A stretch of DNA of 64,000 nt from Thalassospira sp. MCCC 1A01148 (lineage in GTDB: Bacteria; Pseudomonadota; Alphaproteobacteria; Rhodospirillales; Thalassospiraceae), in NCBI RefSeq assembly GCF_001613795.1, contig NZ_LPVZ01000020.1, positions 806,001-870,000 on the forward strand, given 5' to 3'. Below the pieces are notes generated by a model that did no database searches, was not told the origin of the DNA, and was given only the letters and a program-made list of their open reading frames with translations. The position numbers and the translations under genes were made by a program. The first letter of the stretch is position 1, and every line of letters starts with the position of its first letter. Positions 1 to 8,561 of this stretch are shown piece after piece.

Positions 1-753
1 CAGAACACCAATCGGGAAGGACAGCGCAAGCGTCACCAGCAGGGTATAGAACGACCCGACAGCCGCCCCCCAAATCCCGGCAAGTTCCGGTTCGCGGGAA
101 TCCCCACTGGTAAAGAAGCGGGAGTGGAACTGTTTTTCCACCGCACCGGCTTCGACCAGCTGGTTATACCAGCTTACTTCCTGATCATTGAGGCGACGGT
201 CGCCTTCATCGACGGTGGGATCAATATAGCCCTTGTTGAGCATATCGAAGTCGTCACCCGAGATCAGCCAGATGGTGCGCGTTTGGCCAATCAGGCTCGG
301 ATTTTCGAGAACCCGTTCGCGCAGGTCATAAGATGCACCACCTGAAACGATGCCATAAAGGTTTCGCTTTTCACTGCGCGAGGTCACATCCGGGAAACGT
401 TCCCGCAAGGCCTGTTTGATGAGGCCATCAAAGTTCGCACGACCAATCACGTCCGGGTCACCGGTCCCTTCGGGATCAATGACCGCCGGATCAAAGGTAA
501 TTTCGAGCTGGACATAGGTCTGGTAAAAGGCGCTGTAGCCTTTTGATCCAATCGAAAACACCAGAACGAACAGGGCCAGAAGCGCGATACCGATCGCAAC
601 CAGGCCATACATTTTAAAGCGGCGTTCAGCGGCGTAACGTTTTTTGATTTGACGCGCAATCTTCGGACTATCCCAGTCAACCGGCTTACGCAGATTGTCA
701 GAGATCACCTTGGCCGCAGCTCTGTCTTCCATAAGAGATGCCATATCAGTCAT
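1..753 (-). CDS. pstA: Phosphate ABC transporter permease PstA (C-terminus beyond window)
   Basis: Inner-membrane permease of the high-affinity PstSCAB phosphate importer, pairing with PstC. The reading frame stays open from the start at 753 to the window edge, giving about 250 residues. A first membrane segment lies near residues 45-65. It is followed by a long periplasmic stretch, the extended N-terminus (DUF3333 type) typical of alphaproteobacterial PstA, and then the beginning of the transmembrane permease domain at the edge. I chose the ATG at 753 because ATGACTGA overlaps the pstC stop by 8 nt, a usual sign of translational coupling. An in-frame ATG at 744 is the alternative. pstB and phoU would be expected further left but are not in view. 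Confidence 0.88.
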   Translation of the reverse strand, partial: MTDMASLMEDRAAAKVISDNLRKPVDWDSPKIARQIKKRYAAERRFKMYGLVAIGIALLALFVLVFSIGSKGYSAFYQTYVQLEITFDPAVIDPEGTGDPDVIGRANFDGLIKQALRERFPDVTSRSEKRNLYGIVSGGASYDLRERVLENPSLIGQTRTIWLISGDDFDMLNKGYIDPTVDEGDRRLNDQEVSWYNQLVEAGAVEKQFHSRFFTSGDSREPELAGIWGAAVGSFYTLLVTLALSFPIGVL

Positions 754-2125
754 ATTTCTCGCGATACTTCTGAACAACCTTAAGGGCAAATACGTTCAAG
801 CCCAAGGTGACAAGGAAAAGAACCAGCCCCAACGCAAAGGCCGAAAGGGTTTTTGCACTGTCAAACTCCTGATCCCCGACCAGAAGGGTCACGATCTGCA
901 CGGTAACGGTCGTAACAGCCTGAAGCGGGTTTGCCGTCATGTTTGCCGCAAGACCAGCCGCCATCACCACAATCATGGTTTCACCAATCGCACGAGACAC
1001 TGCCAGCAGAACCGCACCGACAATACCCGGAAGTGCGGCCGGGAAAATCACGTTGCGGATGGTTTCGGATTTGGTTGCGCCCAAACCGTAAGAACCATCG
1101 CGCAGGGATTTCGGCACCTGCGACATGACGTCATCAGACAGTGACGAAACAAACGGAATGATCATCACACCCATGACAAGACCAGCCGCCAACGCGCTTT
1201 CGGAGCTGACATCAAGACCAAGGATCGCCCCGTTATCACGCAGGAACGGAGCCACGGTCAGCGCAGCAAAGAAGCCATAAACAACCGTCGGCACACCCGC
1301 GAGAATTTCAAGTGCGGGCTTGGCCACCGCGCGGAATTTCGGCGATGCATATTCGCCCATATAAATTGCCGAAAACAGGCCGATCGGAACGGCCACGCAC
1401 ATGGCAATCAGGGTAATCAGAAGCGTGCCGACAAAGAGCGGGATCGCACCAAAGGCCCCCTCAGAGGCAACCTGATCGGCACGAATGGCAGTTTGCGGGC
1501 TCCATTCCAGACCAAACAGGAACTCAAGCGGGTTGATCTTGGTAAAGAAGTGCAGTGCTTCGAACAGTAGCGAAAAGACGATGCCGACGGTCGACAGGAT
1601 CGCAATCGCCGAGCAGGCAATCATCACATAGCGCGCGATGCGTTCGATATTGTTGCGCGCCCGCATGTCTGCGGTGATTTTGCGATATGACAGCGACAGG
1701 CCAAGCACAGCGCCGCTCAGCATCACGACGACAAGAGCGGCATTGGCAATCGTCTGAATGTTGGCAAGACGGCGACCGGCATCAACAATTTCCGGTTCGA
1801 CCGTCAGATGCTGACCATTTCCGTCAGCAATCAGTGAAATAGAGTTAAGCGCAAGCGACAGGCGACCGGAGTCACTGACAATTTCCTGTGGTAGATCTGA
1901 AACGATCAGGGCTTCGATCACTGATCCCTGAAAACAATACCAGATCAAAAGCAAAAACAGCGCGGGAAGCCCGCACCAGGCTGCTGTATAGGCCCCGTAG
2001 TGAACCGGCAAGGAATGAAGATTGCTGTGTCGGCCGCCCGAGAGCGCTACGGCCCGCTGGCGTCCAAAATAAAAGGACAGCGCGCAAAGTGCGGCAACCG
2101 CGAGCAACAGGAAAGACAGGGACAT
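746..2125 (-). CDS. pstC: Phosphate ABC transporter permease PstC
   Basis: Inner-membrane permease that forms the phosphate channel with PstA. About 459 residues. It has an N-terminal membrane segment (about residues 4-20), a second segment near 40-65, and a periplasmic extension to about 120 that short enterobacterial PstC proteins lack. The binding-protein-dependent permease domain follows (about 230-450), with the EAA-like stretch GLGATKSETIRNVIFPAALP. The reading frame extends upstream to a TTG, but the ATG at 2125 begins directly before the first hydrophobic helix (MSLSFLLLAV) and is preferred. It lies downstream of pstS, separated by a terminator hairpin and a 269-bp nested repeat element, and overlaps pstA by 8 nt. 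Confidence 0.93.
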   Translation of the reverse strand: MSLSFLLLAVAALCALSFYFGRQRAVALSGGRHSNLHSLPVHYGAYTAAWCGLPALFLLLIWYCFQGSVIEALIVSDLPQEIVSDSGRLSLALNSISLIADGNGQHLTVEPEIVDAGRRLANIQTIANAALVVVMLSGAVLGLSLSYRKITADMRARNNIERIARYVMIACSAIAILSTVGIVFSLLFEALHFFTKINPLEFLFGLEWSPQTAIRADQVASEGAFGAIPLFVGTLLITLIAMCVAVPIGLFSAIYMGEYASPKFRAVAKPALEILAGVPTVVYGFFAALTVAPFLRDNGAILGLDVSSESALAAGLVMGVMIIPFVSSLSDDVMSQVPKSLRDGSYGLGATKSETIRNVIFPAALPGIVGAVLLAVSRAIGETMIVVMAAGLAANMTANPLQAVTTVTVQIVTLLVGDQEFDSAKTLSAFALGLVLFLVTLGLNVFALKVVQKYREKYD

Positions 2126-2211
2126 TATATTAGATCCGTTCGCCAGATGAGCCTGCAAAGGTCAGTTCGTGAGGCCAATAGGACAGAAACAATAAACAAA
2201 TCAAGCAATGA

Positions 2212-2480
2212 TCAGGCTCAGAACCCATGAATTTGGTTTTTATGGTTAACCTGATTTGTGCGGATACGCGGAGCAAAGCCGCAGGAAGATTAATATCTTG
2301 CAAGGTTTTACGACAAAGTAGCCCGTGCAAATCAGGTTAATCCGAAGGACAGGCGTTATATTTGCAAACTCCGACGTCAAACCCCTTGGCCGGGATACCA
2401 ACCCGCCCCGCGGGATTTTCCTTGGATTTTACAAATATAACGTCTGCCATTCAAATCAAATTCATGGGTTCTGAACCTGA
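2212..2480. repeat. 269-bp nested inverted-repeat element between pstS and pstC
   Basis: The outer arms 2212-2234 and 2458-2480 are inverted copies matching at 22 of 23 positions. Inside sit two further inverted pairs in series: 2246-2258 with 2328-2340 (13 of 13) and 2348-2368 with 2428-2448 (18 of 21). Smaller hairpins occur within each, for example AAGAT/ATCTT at 2286-2299. The transcript could fold as a three-way junction closed by the outer stem. No open reading frame of note and no clear target-site duplication is visible. It could be a MITE-like non-autonomous element or a structured mRNA domain controlling pstC relative to pstS. The repeat is seen directly; the role is unknown. Confidence 0.8.
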
Positions 2481-2483
2481 AGA

Positions 2484-2513
2484 AACCGGTGGCAGAAAAG
2501 GCTGCCACCGGTT
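2484..2513 (-). terminator. Hairpin terminator after pstS
   Basis: Perfect 12-bp stem (2484-2495 with 2502-2513, arm AACCGGTGGCAG) and a 6-nt loop, starting about 11 nt past the pstS stop. On the minus strand it is followed by TTCTT, a weak U-tract. It probably reduces read-through, making pstS more abundant than pstCA, or protects the pstS mRNA 3' end. Confidence 0.7.
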
Positions 2514-2524
2514 GAAAGATCGCG

Positions 2525-3559
2525 TTACATGCTCAGCGGCGAAAGGTTCATCGCTACGTTGCGTACGGCTTCACGCTCTGCTGCATCCATCGGGATGAGA
2601 CCGCGGTCAGCAAGGTAACCTTCGTCACCCCAAGCTTTGTCGGCGGTGAATTCAGCCAGATATTCCTTGATGCCCGGGATGGTGCCAACGTGCGCGTTCT
2701 TCACGTAGAAGTACAGCGAACGGGAAACCGGGTAATCACCAGCAGAGATTGCTTCGAAGGTCGGAGCAACACCGGCAATCATGGAGCCCTGGAGCTTGTC
2801 GCCGTTCTGGTCAAGGAAGGAGAAGCCGAAGATGCCAAGGGCATCGTGGTTTGCTTCAAGCTTCTGAACGATCAGGTTGTCGTTCTCGCCTGCTTCAACA
2901 TAACCACCGTCTTCACGAACGCCAGCACAGACAGCTTTGAACTGGTCTTTGTTGGTTTCTTCAAGAGCGGCGATAACCGGGAACTCTTCGCAAGCTTCTT
3001 CGAGTACCAGCTCGGTGAAGGCGTCACGGGTACCGGAGGTCGGCGGCGGGCCGAGAACTTCGATTTTAACGTCCGGCAGGCTCGGGTCGATTTCCGACCA
3101 GGTGGTGTAGAAGTTGTCTACGAGCGACTTGCCGTCTTTGGACGGAACGGTTTTTGCCAGAGCAAGGAAGATCTGCTCTTTGGTCAGGTCAAGCTGCGGG
3201 GCAGCGTTGGAGTTCGACAGAACAATACCGTCGTAACCAACTTTAACTTCGGTAACTTCCGAAATGCCGTTTGCAGCGCATTTTTCAACTTCGGACTTCT
3301 TGATGCGACGCGAAGCGTTGGTGATGTCCGGGTGCTGTTCGCCAACACCGGCACAGAACAGCTTCAGACCACCGCCAGAACCGGTCGATTCAATAACCGG
3401 CGTCTTGAAAGAGGTGGTTTTACCGAATTCTTCTGCAACCGCAGTTGCAAACGGGAAGACGGTGGACGAACCAACGATACGAATCTGGTCGCGTGCTTCG
3501 GCAGCGCCAGCAAAGGCAACGCTCATCAGCGCCGCAACAGCAAGAGTCTTCTTCATCAT
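2525..3559 (-). CDS. pstS: Periplasmic phosphate-binding protein PstS
   Basis: Captures phosphate in the periplasm and delivers it to PstCA. About 344 residues. The N-terminus MMKKTLAVAALMSVAF with A-x-A-type ends (AGAAEA) is a signal peptide, followed by the PstS hallmark IRIVGSSTVFPF and, later, TESTGSGGGLK-like and PPPTSGTRDAFTELV segments that line the phosphate site. The frame remains open upstream, but the ATG pair at 3559/3556 directly precedes the signal peptide and has a GGGGAA ribosome site. First gene of the operon, with a Pho-box-like element about 92-109 nt upstream and a terminator downstream. Probably induced by phosphate starvation through PhoB. Confidence 0.95.
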   Translation of the reverse strand: MMKKTLAVAALMSVAFAGAAEARDQIRIVGSSTVFPFATAVAEEFGKTTSFKTPVIESTGSGGGLKLFCAGVGEQHPDITNASRRIKKSEVEKCAANGISEVTEVKVGYDGIVLSNSNAAPQLDLTKEQIFLALAKTVPSKDGKSLVDNFYTTWSEIDPSLPDVKIEVLGPPPTSGTRDAFTELVLEEACEEFPVIAALEETNKDQFKAVCAGVREDGGYVEAGENDNLIVQKLEANHDALGIFGFSFLDQNGDKLQGSMIAGVAPTFEAISAGDYPVSRSLYFYVKNAHVGTIPGIKEYLAEFTADKAWGDEGYLADRGLIPMDAAEREAVRNVAMNLSPLSM

Positions 3560-3650
3560 AAATTCCCCAATGGTTGTTCCACTTCGGAACGGTGCAACGA
3601 TCTGCGAGGCGGACTCTAACGCTGGGTGCTTACGGTATTGTGTCGCTTTT

Positions 3651-3668
3651 GTTAACGTTATGTGACAA
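3651..3668 (-). promoter_or_regulatory. Candidate Pho box upstream of pstS
   Basis: Minus-strand TTGTCACATAACGTTAAC reads as two 7-bp half sites (TTGTCAC, CGTTAAC) separated by 4 bp, the spacing of PhoB boxes (consensus CTGTCAT-N4-CTGTCAT). It lies about 92-109 nt before the pstS start. The second half is weak, so this is a motif-level inference supported by the gene downstream. Confidence 0.5.
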
Positions 3669-3794
3669 CGTATCAGAGCGGTAAAAACCGACACAAAATT
3701 CATTTTAAATCAACGTCTTAACATTAAACAACGTGCGCTTGAAAATACCGAATTTTCGTTCCAACACGGCAAAACACACATTGTTTGCGACAGG

Positions 3795-3813
3795 CTGTAA
3801 CAAAAACTGTCAC
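3795..3813 (+). promoter_or_regulatory. Direct-repeat motif resembling a Pho box
   Basis: CTGTAACAAAAACTGTCAC contains two CTGTnAC units, but with a 5-bp spacer (12-bp period) instead of the usual 4-bp (11-bp period). It lies in the 407-bp gap between the divergent pstS and the small gene at 3967, so it could serve either. Apart from this and the pstS-side site, I see nothing else in the gap 3560-3966. Confidence 0.3.
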
Positions 3814-3966
3814 ATTTCCCGAAACCATGGCTCGGGGCACGGGTTTTGGCGCTGAATTGGGGGCAATTGCCAGCAAGTCCTTTACATGGCGCCATTTCCA
3901 CGCAACTGTTGGGCATAAGGGATACATACTTGCCGCGCGCGTGCGCAGCCAAAACAGGAGCAAAAC

Positions 3967-4269
3967 ATGAGCAACGCCTCACTCGATGAGATTCAGGAAC
4001 TGATCCAGAAGTTATCTGGTGAACTCGGAGATATGTCAGAGGCCGCTTCGCGCCATATTGATGATCTGCATATCGCGGTGAACAACGTGGCATCGCATGT
4101 TCTCGCCATTGAGGCGGTCCTGTCGCTGGTCGCAAAGAAAGTCGATATCGACGAAGCCGAAGCCCTTAAATGGATTCGTGACAAGACAGCTGCCTATGCC
4201 GAAGACGCCAGCGAAAGTTCCGCTGCCGAAGGCATTGCGCAAAGCCTGCTTGGCAAGGAAGAAGAATAA
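3967..4269 (+). CDS. Small orphan protein, 100 aa
   Basis: Not recognised. A 100-residue acidic protein that looks almost entirely helical, with heptad-like spacing over residues 5-70 (LDEIQELIQKLSGEL and following), so a short coiled-coil or helical bundle is likely. No signal peptide, membrane segment or catalytic motif is visible. The ATG has a good AGGAG site 6 nt upstream. It is monocistronic: a strong terminator follows, and it is divergent from pstS, sharing an intergenic region with Pho-box-like repeats. A link to the phosphate response is possible but unproven. Confidence 0.7.
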   Translation: MSNASLDEIQELIQKLSGELGDMSEAASRHIDDLHIAVNNVASHVLAIEAVLSLVAKKVDIDEAEALKWIRDKTAAYAEDASESSAAEGIAQSLLGKEEE

Positions 4270-4310
4270 GCGACCATCCCCCGTCATCCGAACGTGGTGG
4301 TCAGAAATCA

Positions 4311-4351
4311 AAAGGACGGCAGAGGGTTTTCCACTGCCGTCCTTTGTGTTT
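4311..4351 (+). terminator. Rho-independent terminator
   Basis: 12-bp perfect stem (AAAGGACGGCAG at 4311-4322 with 4334-4345) and an 11-nt loop, followed by GTGTTTTTT. It ends the small gene at 3967. The A-rich left side may also let it end glcF transcripts from the other strand. Confidence 0.85.
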
Positions 4352-4372
4352 TTTGATCCTGAAGTACCGGGC

Positions 4373-5698
4373 CTAACCGGCAAGCTCACCCACGGGCATC
4401 CGGTCGCGCAGTTTTTCCGGTACCGGGCCGCCCGCCGCCCAATCAAGCAATTGCACAGTGTGCAGAACCTTGAGGTCGTCGGTTTCGATCTGCACCATGC
4501 AGCCGATATTACCGGTGGCGACCAGATCAGGCTGGGTCGCACGGATATTGCCGCGTTTGCGCTCCTGAAGCTGGCCTGCGATTTCGGGCTGCAACAGGTT
4601 ATAAACCCCGGCAGAACCACAGCACAGATGACCTTCGGCAATTTCGGCAACTTCAAAACCGGCCTGTTTAAGAAGATCGCGTGGCGGACGGGTGATCTTC
4701 TGGCCATGCTGCATCGAACACGCCGAATGGTAGGCAACACGCGGGTTCCCGTGGCTGGCACCGGCAAAGACCGCGTCATCAATATCAAGGCTTGCCAGAT
4801 ATTCGGTAATATCCTTGGCAAGGGCCGAGACCGTGGCTGCCTTGCCGGCATAGGCCGGGTCATGGCGTAGCATATGGCCGTAATCCTTGATTGTGGTGCC
4901 ACAGCCCGATGCGGTAATCACGACTGCATCAAGCCCCTCGCCCTCAAGCTCATTGGTCCAGGCATCAATATTGCCCTTGGCCTGGGCATGCGATTGTTCT
5001 TCCTTGCCCATGTGATGGACAAGCGATCCGCAACAACCAGCGCCCTTGGCGACCACCACCTCGATCCCAAGACGGGTGAGTAGACGAACCGTCGATTCGT
5101 TGATTTCGGTTTCAAGCACCTGCTGCGCACAGCCGATCAGGATTGCAACGCGGCCTTTGCGTTCGCCAATCGCCGGGATCACCTGTGGTTTATCAACCCA
5201 GCTTGGCGGTGGCATATGACGTGCCCCCATCTTGACCATGCCCTTGAGCCGACCGGGCATCAAACGTGCAAACGGTGCGGCAAATTTCGCCCCGATCAGC
5301 GACATCCGAAACAGGGTCGGGTTGGGCACAACAATCGACAGCAGCTTGCGCAACAAGCGATCACCCAGCGGGCGCTCATAGTTTTCTTCGATATGGGCGC
5401 GCGCATTATCGATCAGGTGCATGTAATCAACACCAGATGGACATGTGGTTGTACAGGAAAGACATGACAGGCAGCGATCAAGATGTTTGACCACCTTTTC
5501 GGTCGCCGGTTTGTCATTTTCCAGCATGTCCTTGATCAGGTAAATGCGGCCACGCGGGCTATCAAGTTCATCACCCAGGGTCACAAATGTCGGGCAGGTC
5601 GCGGTGCAGAAACCGCAATGCACGCATTTGCGCAGGATCTGTTCACTTTCGGCAATCGCCGGATTTTCAAGCTGGGCTGGGGTGAAGTTGGTTTGCAT
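4373..5698 (-). CDS. glcF: Glycolate oxidase iron-sulfur subunit GlcF
   Basis: Electron-transfer subunit of membrane-associated glycolate dehydrogenase GlcDEF, which oxidises glycolate to glyoxylate. 441 residues. Two ferredoxin-type 4Fe-4S motifs lie near the N-terminus: CVHCGFCTATCP (C25, C28, C31, C35) and CLSCLSCTTTCP (about residues 76-87). Two CCG-type cysteine-rich domains follow (GAGCCGSLVHHMGK near 220; GHLCCGSAGVYNL near 360). The start ATG overlaps the glcE stop (TAATG), so translation is coupled. Last gene of pyc-glcDEF. Confidence 0.95.
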   Translation of the reverse strand: MQTNFTPAQLENPAIAESEQILRKCVHCGFCTATCPTFVTLGDELDSPRGRIYLIKDMLENDKPATEKVVKHLDRCLSCLSCTTTCPSGVDYMHLIDNARAHIEENYERPLGDRLLRKLLSIVVPNPTLFRMSLIGAKFAAPFARLMPGRLKGMVKMGARHMPPPSWVDKPQVIPAIGERKGRVAILIGCAQQVLETEINESTVRLLTRLGIEVVVAKGAGCCGSLVHHMGKEEQSHAQAKGNIDAWTNELEGEGLDAVVITASGCGTTIKDYGHMLRHDPAYAGKAATVSALAKDITEYLASLDIDDAVFAGASHGNPRVAYHSACSMQHGQKITRPPRDLLKQAGFEVAEIAEGHLCCGSAGVYNLLQPEIAGQLQERKRGNIRATQPDLVATGNIGCMVQIETDDLKVLHTVQLLDWAAGGPVPEKLRDRMPVGELAG

Positions 5699-6957
5699 TA
5701 CACGCCCTCCCCGTTCTGTGAAACGGGTGCTATGCGCCCCGGATTAAGGATGCCATGCGGATCGAAGTTTTCCTTGATCCGGGCATTGATGCGCGCAAGA
5801 GCCGGGTTTTCAGGTTGGAAGACTGCGATGCTTTGGCGCATATCGTCTGGTGCACGGACCAGATCGGCCTGCCCGCCCGCCGACGTCACCACATCGCGGA
5901 TCGTACCGGCCATGCCATCGGGCGCATCAGAACCGGAAAGCTGCAACCAGACCCGGCCACCAGCCCAATCCATCATCGTGCGTCCGCCGGTTTTTTCCAT
6001 CAGGTCTGCACAGATATTCCCGCCGCTTGCCGGGGGAACCGACACGCGCCAAAGAATACTGCCTGCGTTTTGAGATGCAGCAAACGGAACCACATCGGCA
6101 ACAACACGCCAGATATTATGGCTGTGACTTTCCGGGACTTCGTGACATTCGCCAAAATCGGCCAATGCACGACACAACGCATCGGCCCGCCAGGCAACAG
6201 AGGGATGGGGTCCTTCGATCCGCAACGCCACAAGGCCACTGCCATATTCACCAGCAAGCGGCACATCAAGGTGCGGCGCGTCTTCGGGCGCGATCCAGGC
6301 GGCGGCCGAAACTTCGTTTTCACTGCGCATGGCCAGTGTCATGGCCTTACCAGCAGCCCGCGGGTCACTGCACGCAACAATCACAGTGGCCGATGTCTCA
6401 TCATTTGGCATGACCTTAAGCGTCACGGTATGCATGACGCCAAGGGTGCCAAACGAGCCAGACATCAGTTTCGAAAGATCAAACCCGGTAACGTTTTTCA
6501 TCACCCGACCGCCGGACTTAAAGTCCTCTGCCCGGCCAGAAACAGCTTCGAAGCCAAGAACATGATCCCGTGCAGAGCCGACCTTGATCCGGCGCGGTCC
6601 ACCAAGGTTGCAGGCCACCAGTCCGCCGATGGTTCCGGCATTCGGGCCGCTTGCGCCATTAAGCAAGGCAGGAAAATTGCCTGGCTCGAAATGGAATTGC
6701 TGGTTCTTTTCGGCAAGGGCGGCCTTGATGTCGGAAAGAGGTGTTCCGGCGCGTGCGGAAATCACCAGTTCTTCGGGCTGATAAAACAGAATGCCCGACA
6801 GTTTGGAGCAGTCCAGCACCGCATTGGTCTGAACGCTGTGCCCATAGGCGCGTTTGCTGCCTGATCCGATGATTTCAAGCGGGGTCTCTGATCCAAGCGC
6901 CCAACCGACTGCGTCGCGCAGCTGATCCGGCGTGGTGGGGGAAAGTACGTCCACCAT
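5698..6957 (-). CDS. glcE: Glycolate oxidase FAD-binding subunit GlcE
   Basis: Second flavin-binding subunit of glycolate dehydrogenase. 419 residues. The N-terminal FAD-binding type 4 (PCMH) fold includes PLEIIGSGSKRAYG and GPNAGTIGGLVACNLGGPRR; the C-terminus has the GlcE ending HGILNPGRIA. The frame is open further upstream, but the ATG at 6957 (MVDVLSP) is preceded by a GGAAAAGAGAGAG ribosome site and matches the usual length. About 100 nt separate it from glcD; its stop overlaps the glcF start. Confidence 0.93.
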   Translation of the reverse strand: MVDVLSPTTPDQLRDAVGWALGSETPLEIIGSGSKRAYGHSVQTNAVLDCSKLSGILFYQPEELVISARAGTPLSDIKAALAEKNQQFHFEPGNFPALLNGASGPNAGTIGGLVACNLGGPRRIKVGSARDHVLGFEAVSGRAEDFKSGGRVMKNVTGFDLSKLMSGSFGTLGVMHTVTLKVMPNDETSATVIVACSDPRAAGKAMTLAMRSENEVSAAAWIAPEDAPHLDVPLAGEYGSGLVALRIEGPHPSVAWRADALCRALADFGECHEVPESHSHNIWRVVADVVPFAASQNAGSILWRVSVPPASGGNICADLMEKTGGRTMMDWAGGRVWLQLSGSDAPDGMAGTIRDVVTSAGGQADLVRAPDDMRQSIAVFQPENPALARINARIKENFDPHGILNPGRIAPVSQNGEGV

Positions 6958-7060
6958 AACTCTCTCTTTTCCTCTCCTGAGCCTGATCCATCGGATTTGC
7001 GGGAGCCGATTGGCAGGCCTTTGTTTTGTCTTGTTTGCTTCTTTTATTAGTGCGCTGTGC

Positions 7061-8554
7061 CTAGAAGCGCGGGATATCCGGGAATTTGTCGGCCACCGCC
7101 TTGGCATGCAGGGTTTTAAGCTCCCCACAGCCATGCAAGGTCGGGAATACCTTGCCGGGGTTGAGCAACTGGTCCTCGTCAAAGGCCATTTTGATGCGTT
7201 CCTGATGCTTCATGTCATCACTTGTGAACATCTCGCCCATCAGGTCACGCTTTTCGACGCCGATGCCATGTTCACCCGACAGCACACCGCCGACCGCGAC
7301 ACAAAGCTTGAGGATGTCGGCCCCGAATGCCTCGGCCTTTTCAAGGTCGCCCGGCTTGTTGGCATCAAACATGATCAGCGGGTGCAAATTGCCGTCACCG
7401 GCATGGAAGACATTGGCAACACCAAGCCCATGCTGTCTGGACAGATCCTGCATACCCGTCAGGACTTCGGACAGGCGGCCACGCGGAATGGTGCCATCCA
7501 TGCACATGTAATCCGGTGAAATGCGGCCAATCGCCGGGAAGGCGTTTTTGCGGCCTGACCAGAACAGCAGGCGCTCTTCTTCGCTTTCGGAAATGCGCGA
7601 ATAGACCGCCCCGCAATCCTTGGCGATCTTGCCGACCCGATCAATCAGGTAATCGACTTCGACCTGCGGGCCATCAAGTTCGACCAGAAGAAGCGCCTCG
7701 ACATCAAGTGGATAGCCGGCCTGAACGAATTCCTCGGTCGCCTTGATTGCCGGGGCATCCATCATTTCAAGACCGCCCGGAATGATCCCGGCGGCAATGA
7801 TGGCGGCAACGCAATTGCCGCCTTCTTCAGATGAATTAAAGCCCAGCAGAAGCGCCCGCGCGGTTTCGGGTTTGCGTAGGATGCGAACGGTTACTTCGGT
7901 CACGATACCAAGCAACCCTTCGGACCCGGTAACGATGCCAAGCAGGTCATAGCCCGCCTGATCAAGGCCCTTGCCACCGATGCGCAGGATGTCACCTTCG
8001 ATGGTGACCATTTCGACACCCAACACATTGTTGGTGGTAAGCCCGTATTTTAGGCAATGCACCCCGCCGGAATTTTCGGCGATATTCCCCCCGATGGAGC
8101 ACGCGATCTGGCTTGATGGATCGGGAGCGTAATAAAAACCTTCGTGTTCGACCGCGCGCGTGATGCCAAGGTTGGTGACACCGGGCTGCACGACGGCGGC
8201 CCGGTTGTCCCAGTCGATATCAAGCACGCGATTGAATTTCATCATACTAATGGTAATCGCATCGGCCATCGGCAACGCTCCACCGGACAAACCGGTACCG
8301 GCACCGCGCGGAACGACACGGATCTTATTTGTATGACAATATCTCAGGATGGCTGCGACCTGCGCGGTATTTTCCGGCAGGACAACGATCATCGGCAATT
8401 GCCGATAAGCCATCAACCCGTCGCATTCATAGGGCCTGAGCTGATCATCATCGACAATAACCCCGCCCGGTGTCGGGATGATGTCCCGCATGGCCGCGAT
8501 AATGTCCTTGCGACGTGCAAGAGTGTTCTGATCAGGCTCAGGCATCCTAAGCAT
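7061..8554 (-). CDS. glcD: Glycolate oxidase subunit GlcD (FAD-linked oxidase)
   Basis: Catalytic FAD subunit oxidising glycolate (possibly D-lactate). 497 residues, the usual GlcD length. The FAD-binding type 4 domain shows RVVPRGAGTGLSGGALP and CSIGGNIAENSGGVHCLKYG. The C-terminal FAD-oxidase domain has FHAGDGNLHPLIMFD and SGEHGIGVEKRDLM, carrying the active-site histidines of the family. GGAG lies 9 nt before the ATG and overlaps the end of pyc, only 7 nt upstream, so pyc and glcD are very probably co-transcribed and coupled. Confidence 0.95.
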   Translation of the reverse strand: MLRMPEPDQNTLARRKDIIAAMRDIIPTPGGVIVDDDQLRPYECDGLMAYRQLPMIVVLPENTAQVAAILRYCHTNKIRVVPRGAGTGLSGGALPMADAITISMMKFNRVLDIDWDNRAAVVQPGVTNLGITRAVEHEGFYYAPDPSSQIACSIGGNIAENSGGVHCLKYGLTTNNVLGVEMVTIEGDILRIGGKGLDQAGYDLLGIVTGSEGLLGIVTEVTVRILRKPETARALLLGFNSSEEGGNCVAAIIAAGIIPGGLEMMDAPAIKATEEFVQAGYPLDVEALLLVELDGPQVEVDYLIDRVGKIAKDCGAVYSRISESEEERLLFWSGRKNAFPAIGRISPDYMCMDGTIPRGRLSEVLTGMQDLSRQHGLGVANVFHAGDGNLHPLIMFDANKPGDLEKAEAFGADILKLCVAVGGVLSGEHGIGVEKRDLMGEMFTSDDMKHQERIKMAFDEDQLLNPGKVFPTLHGCGELKTLHAKAVADKFPDIPRF

Positions 8555-8561
8555 CGGTTGT

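Noticed and set aside
2212-2480. Classical insertion sequence with terminal inverted repeats
   Set aside because: No transposase frame and no target duplication; kept only as a nested repeat or possible MITE.
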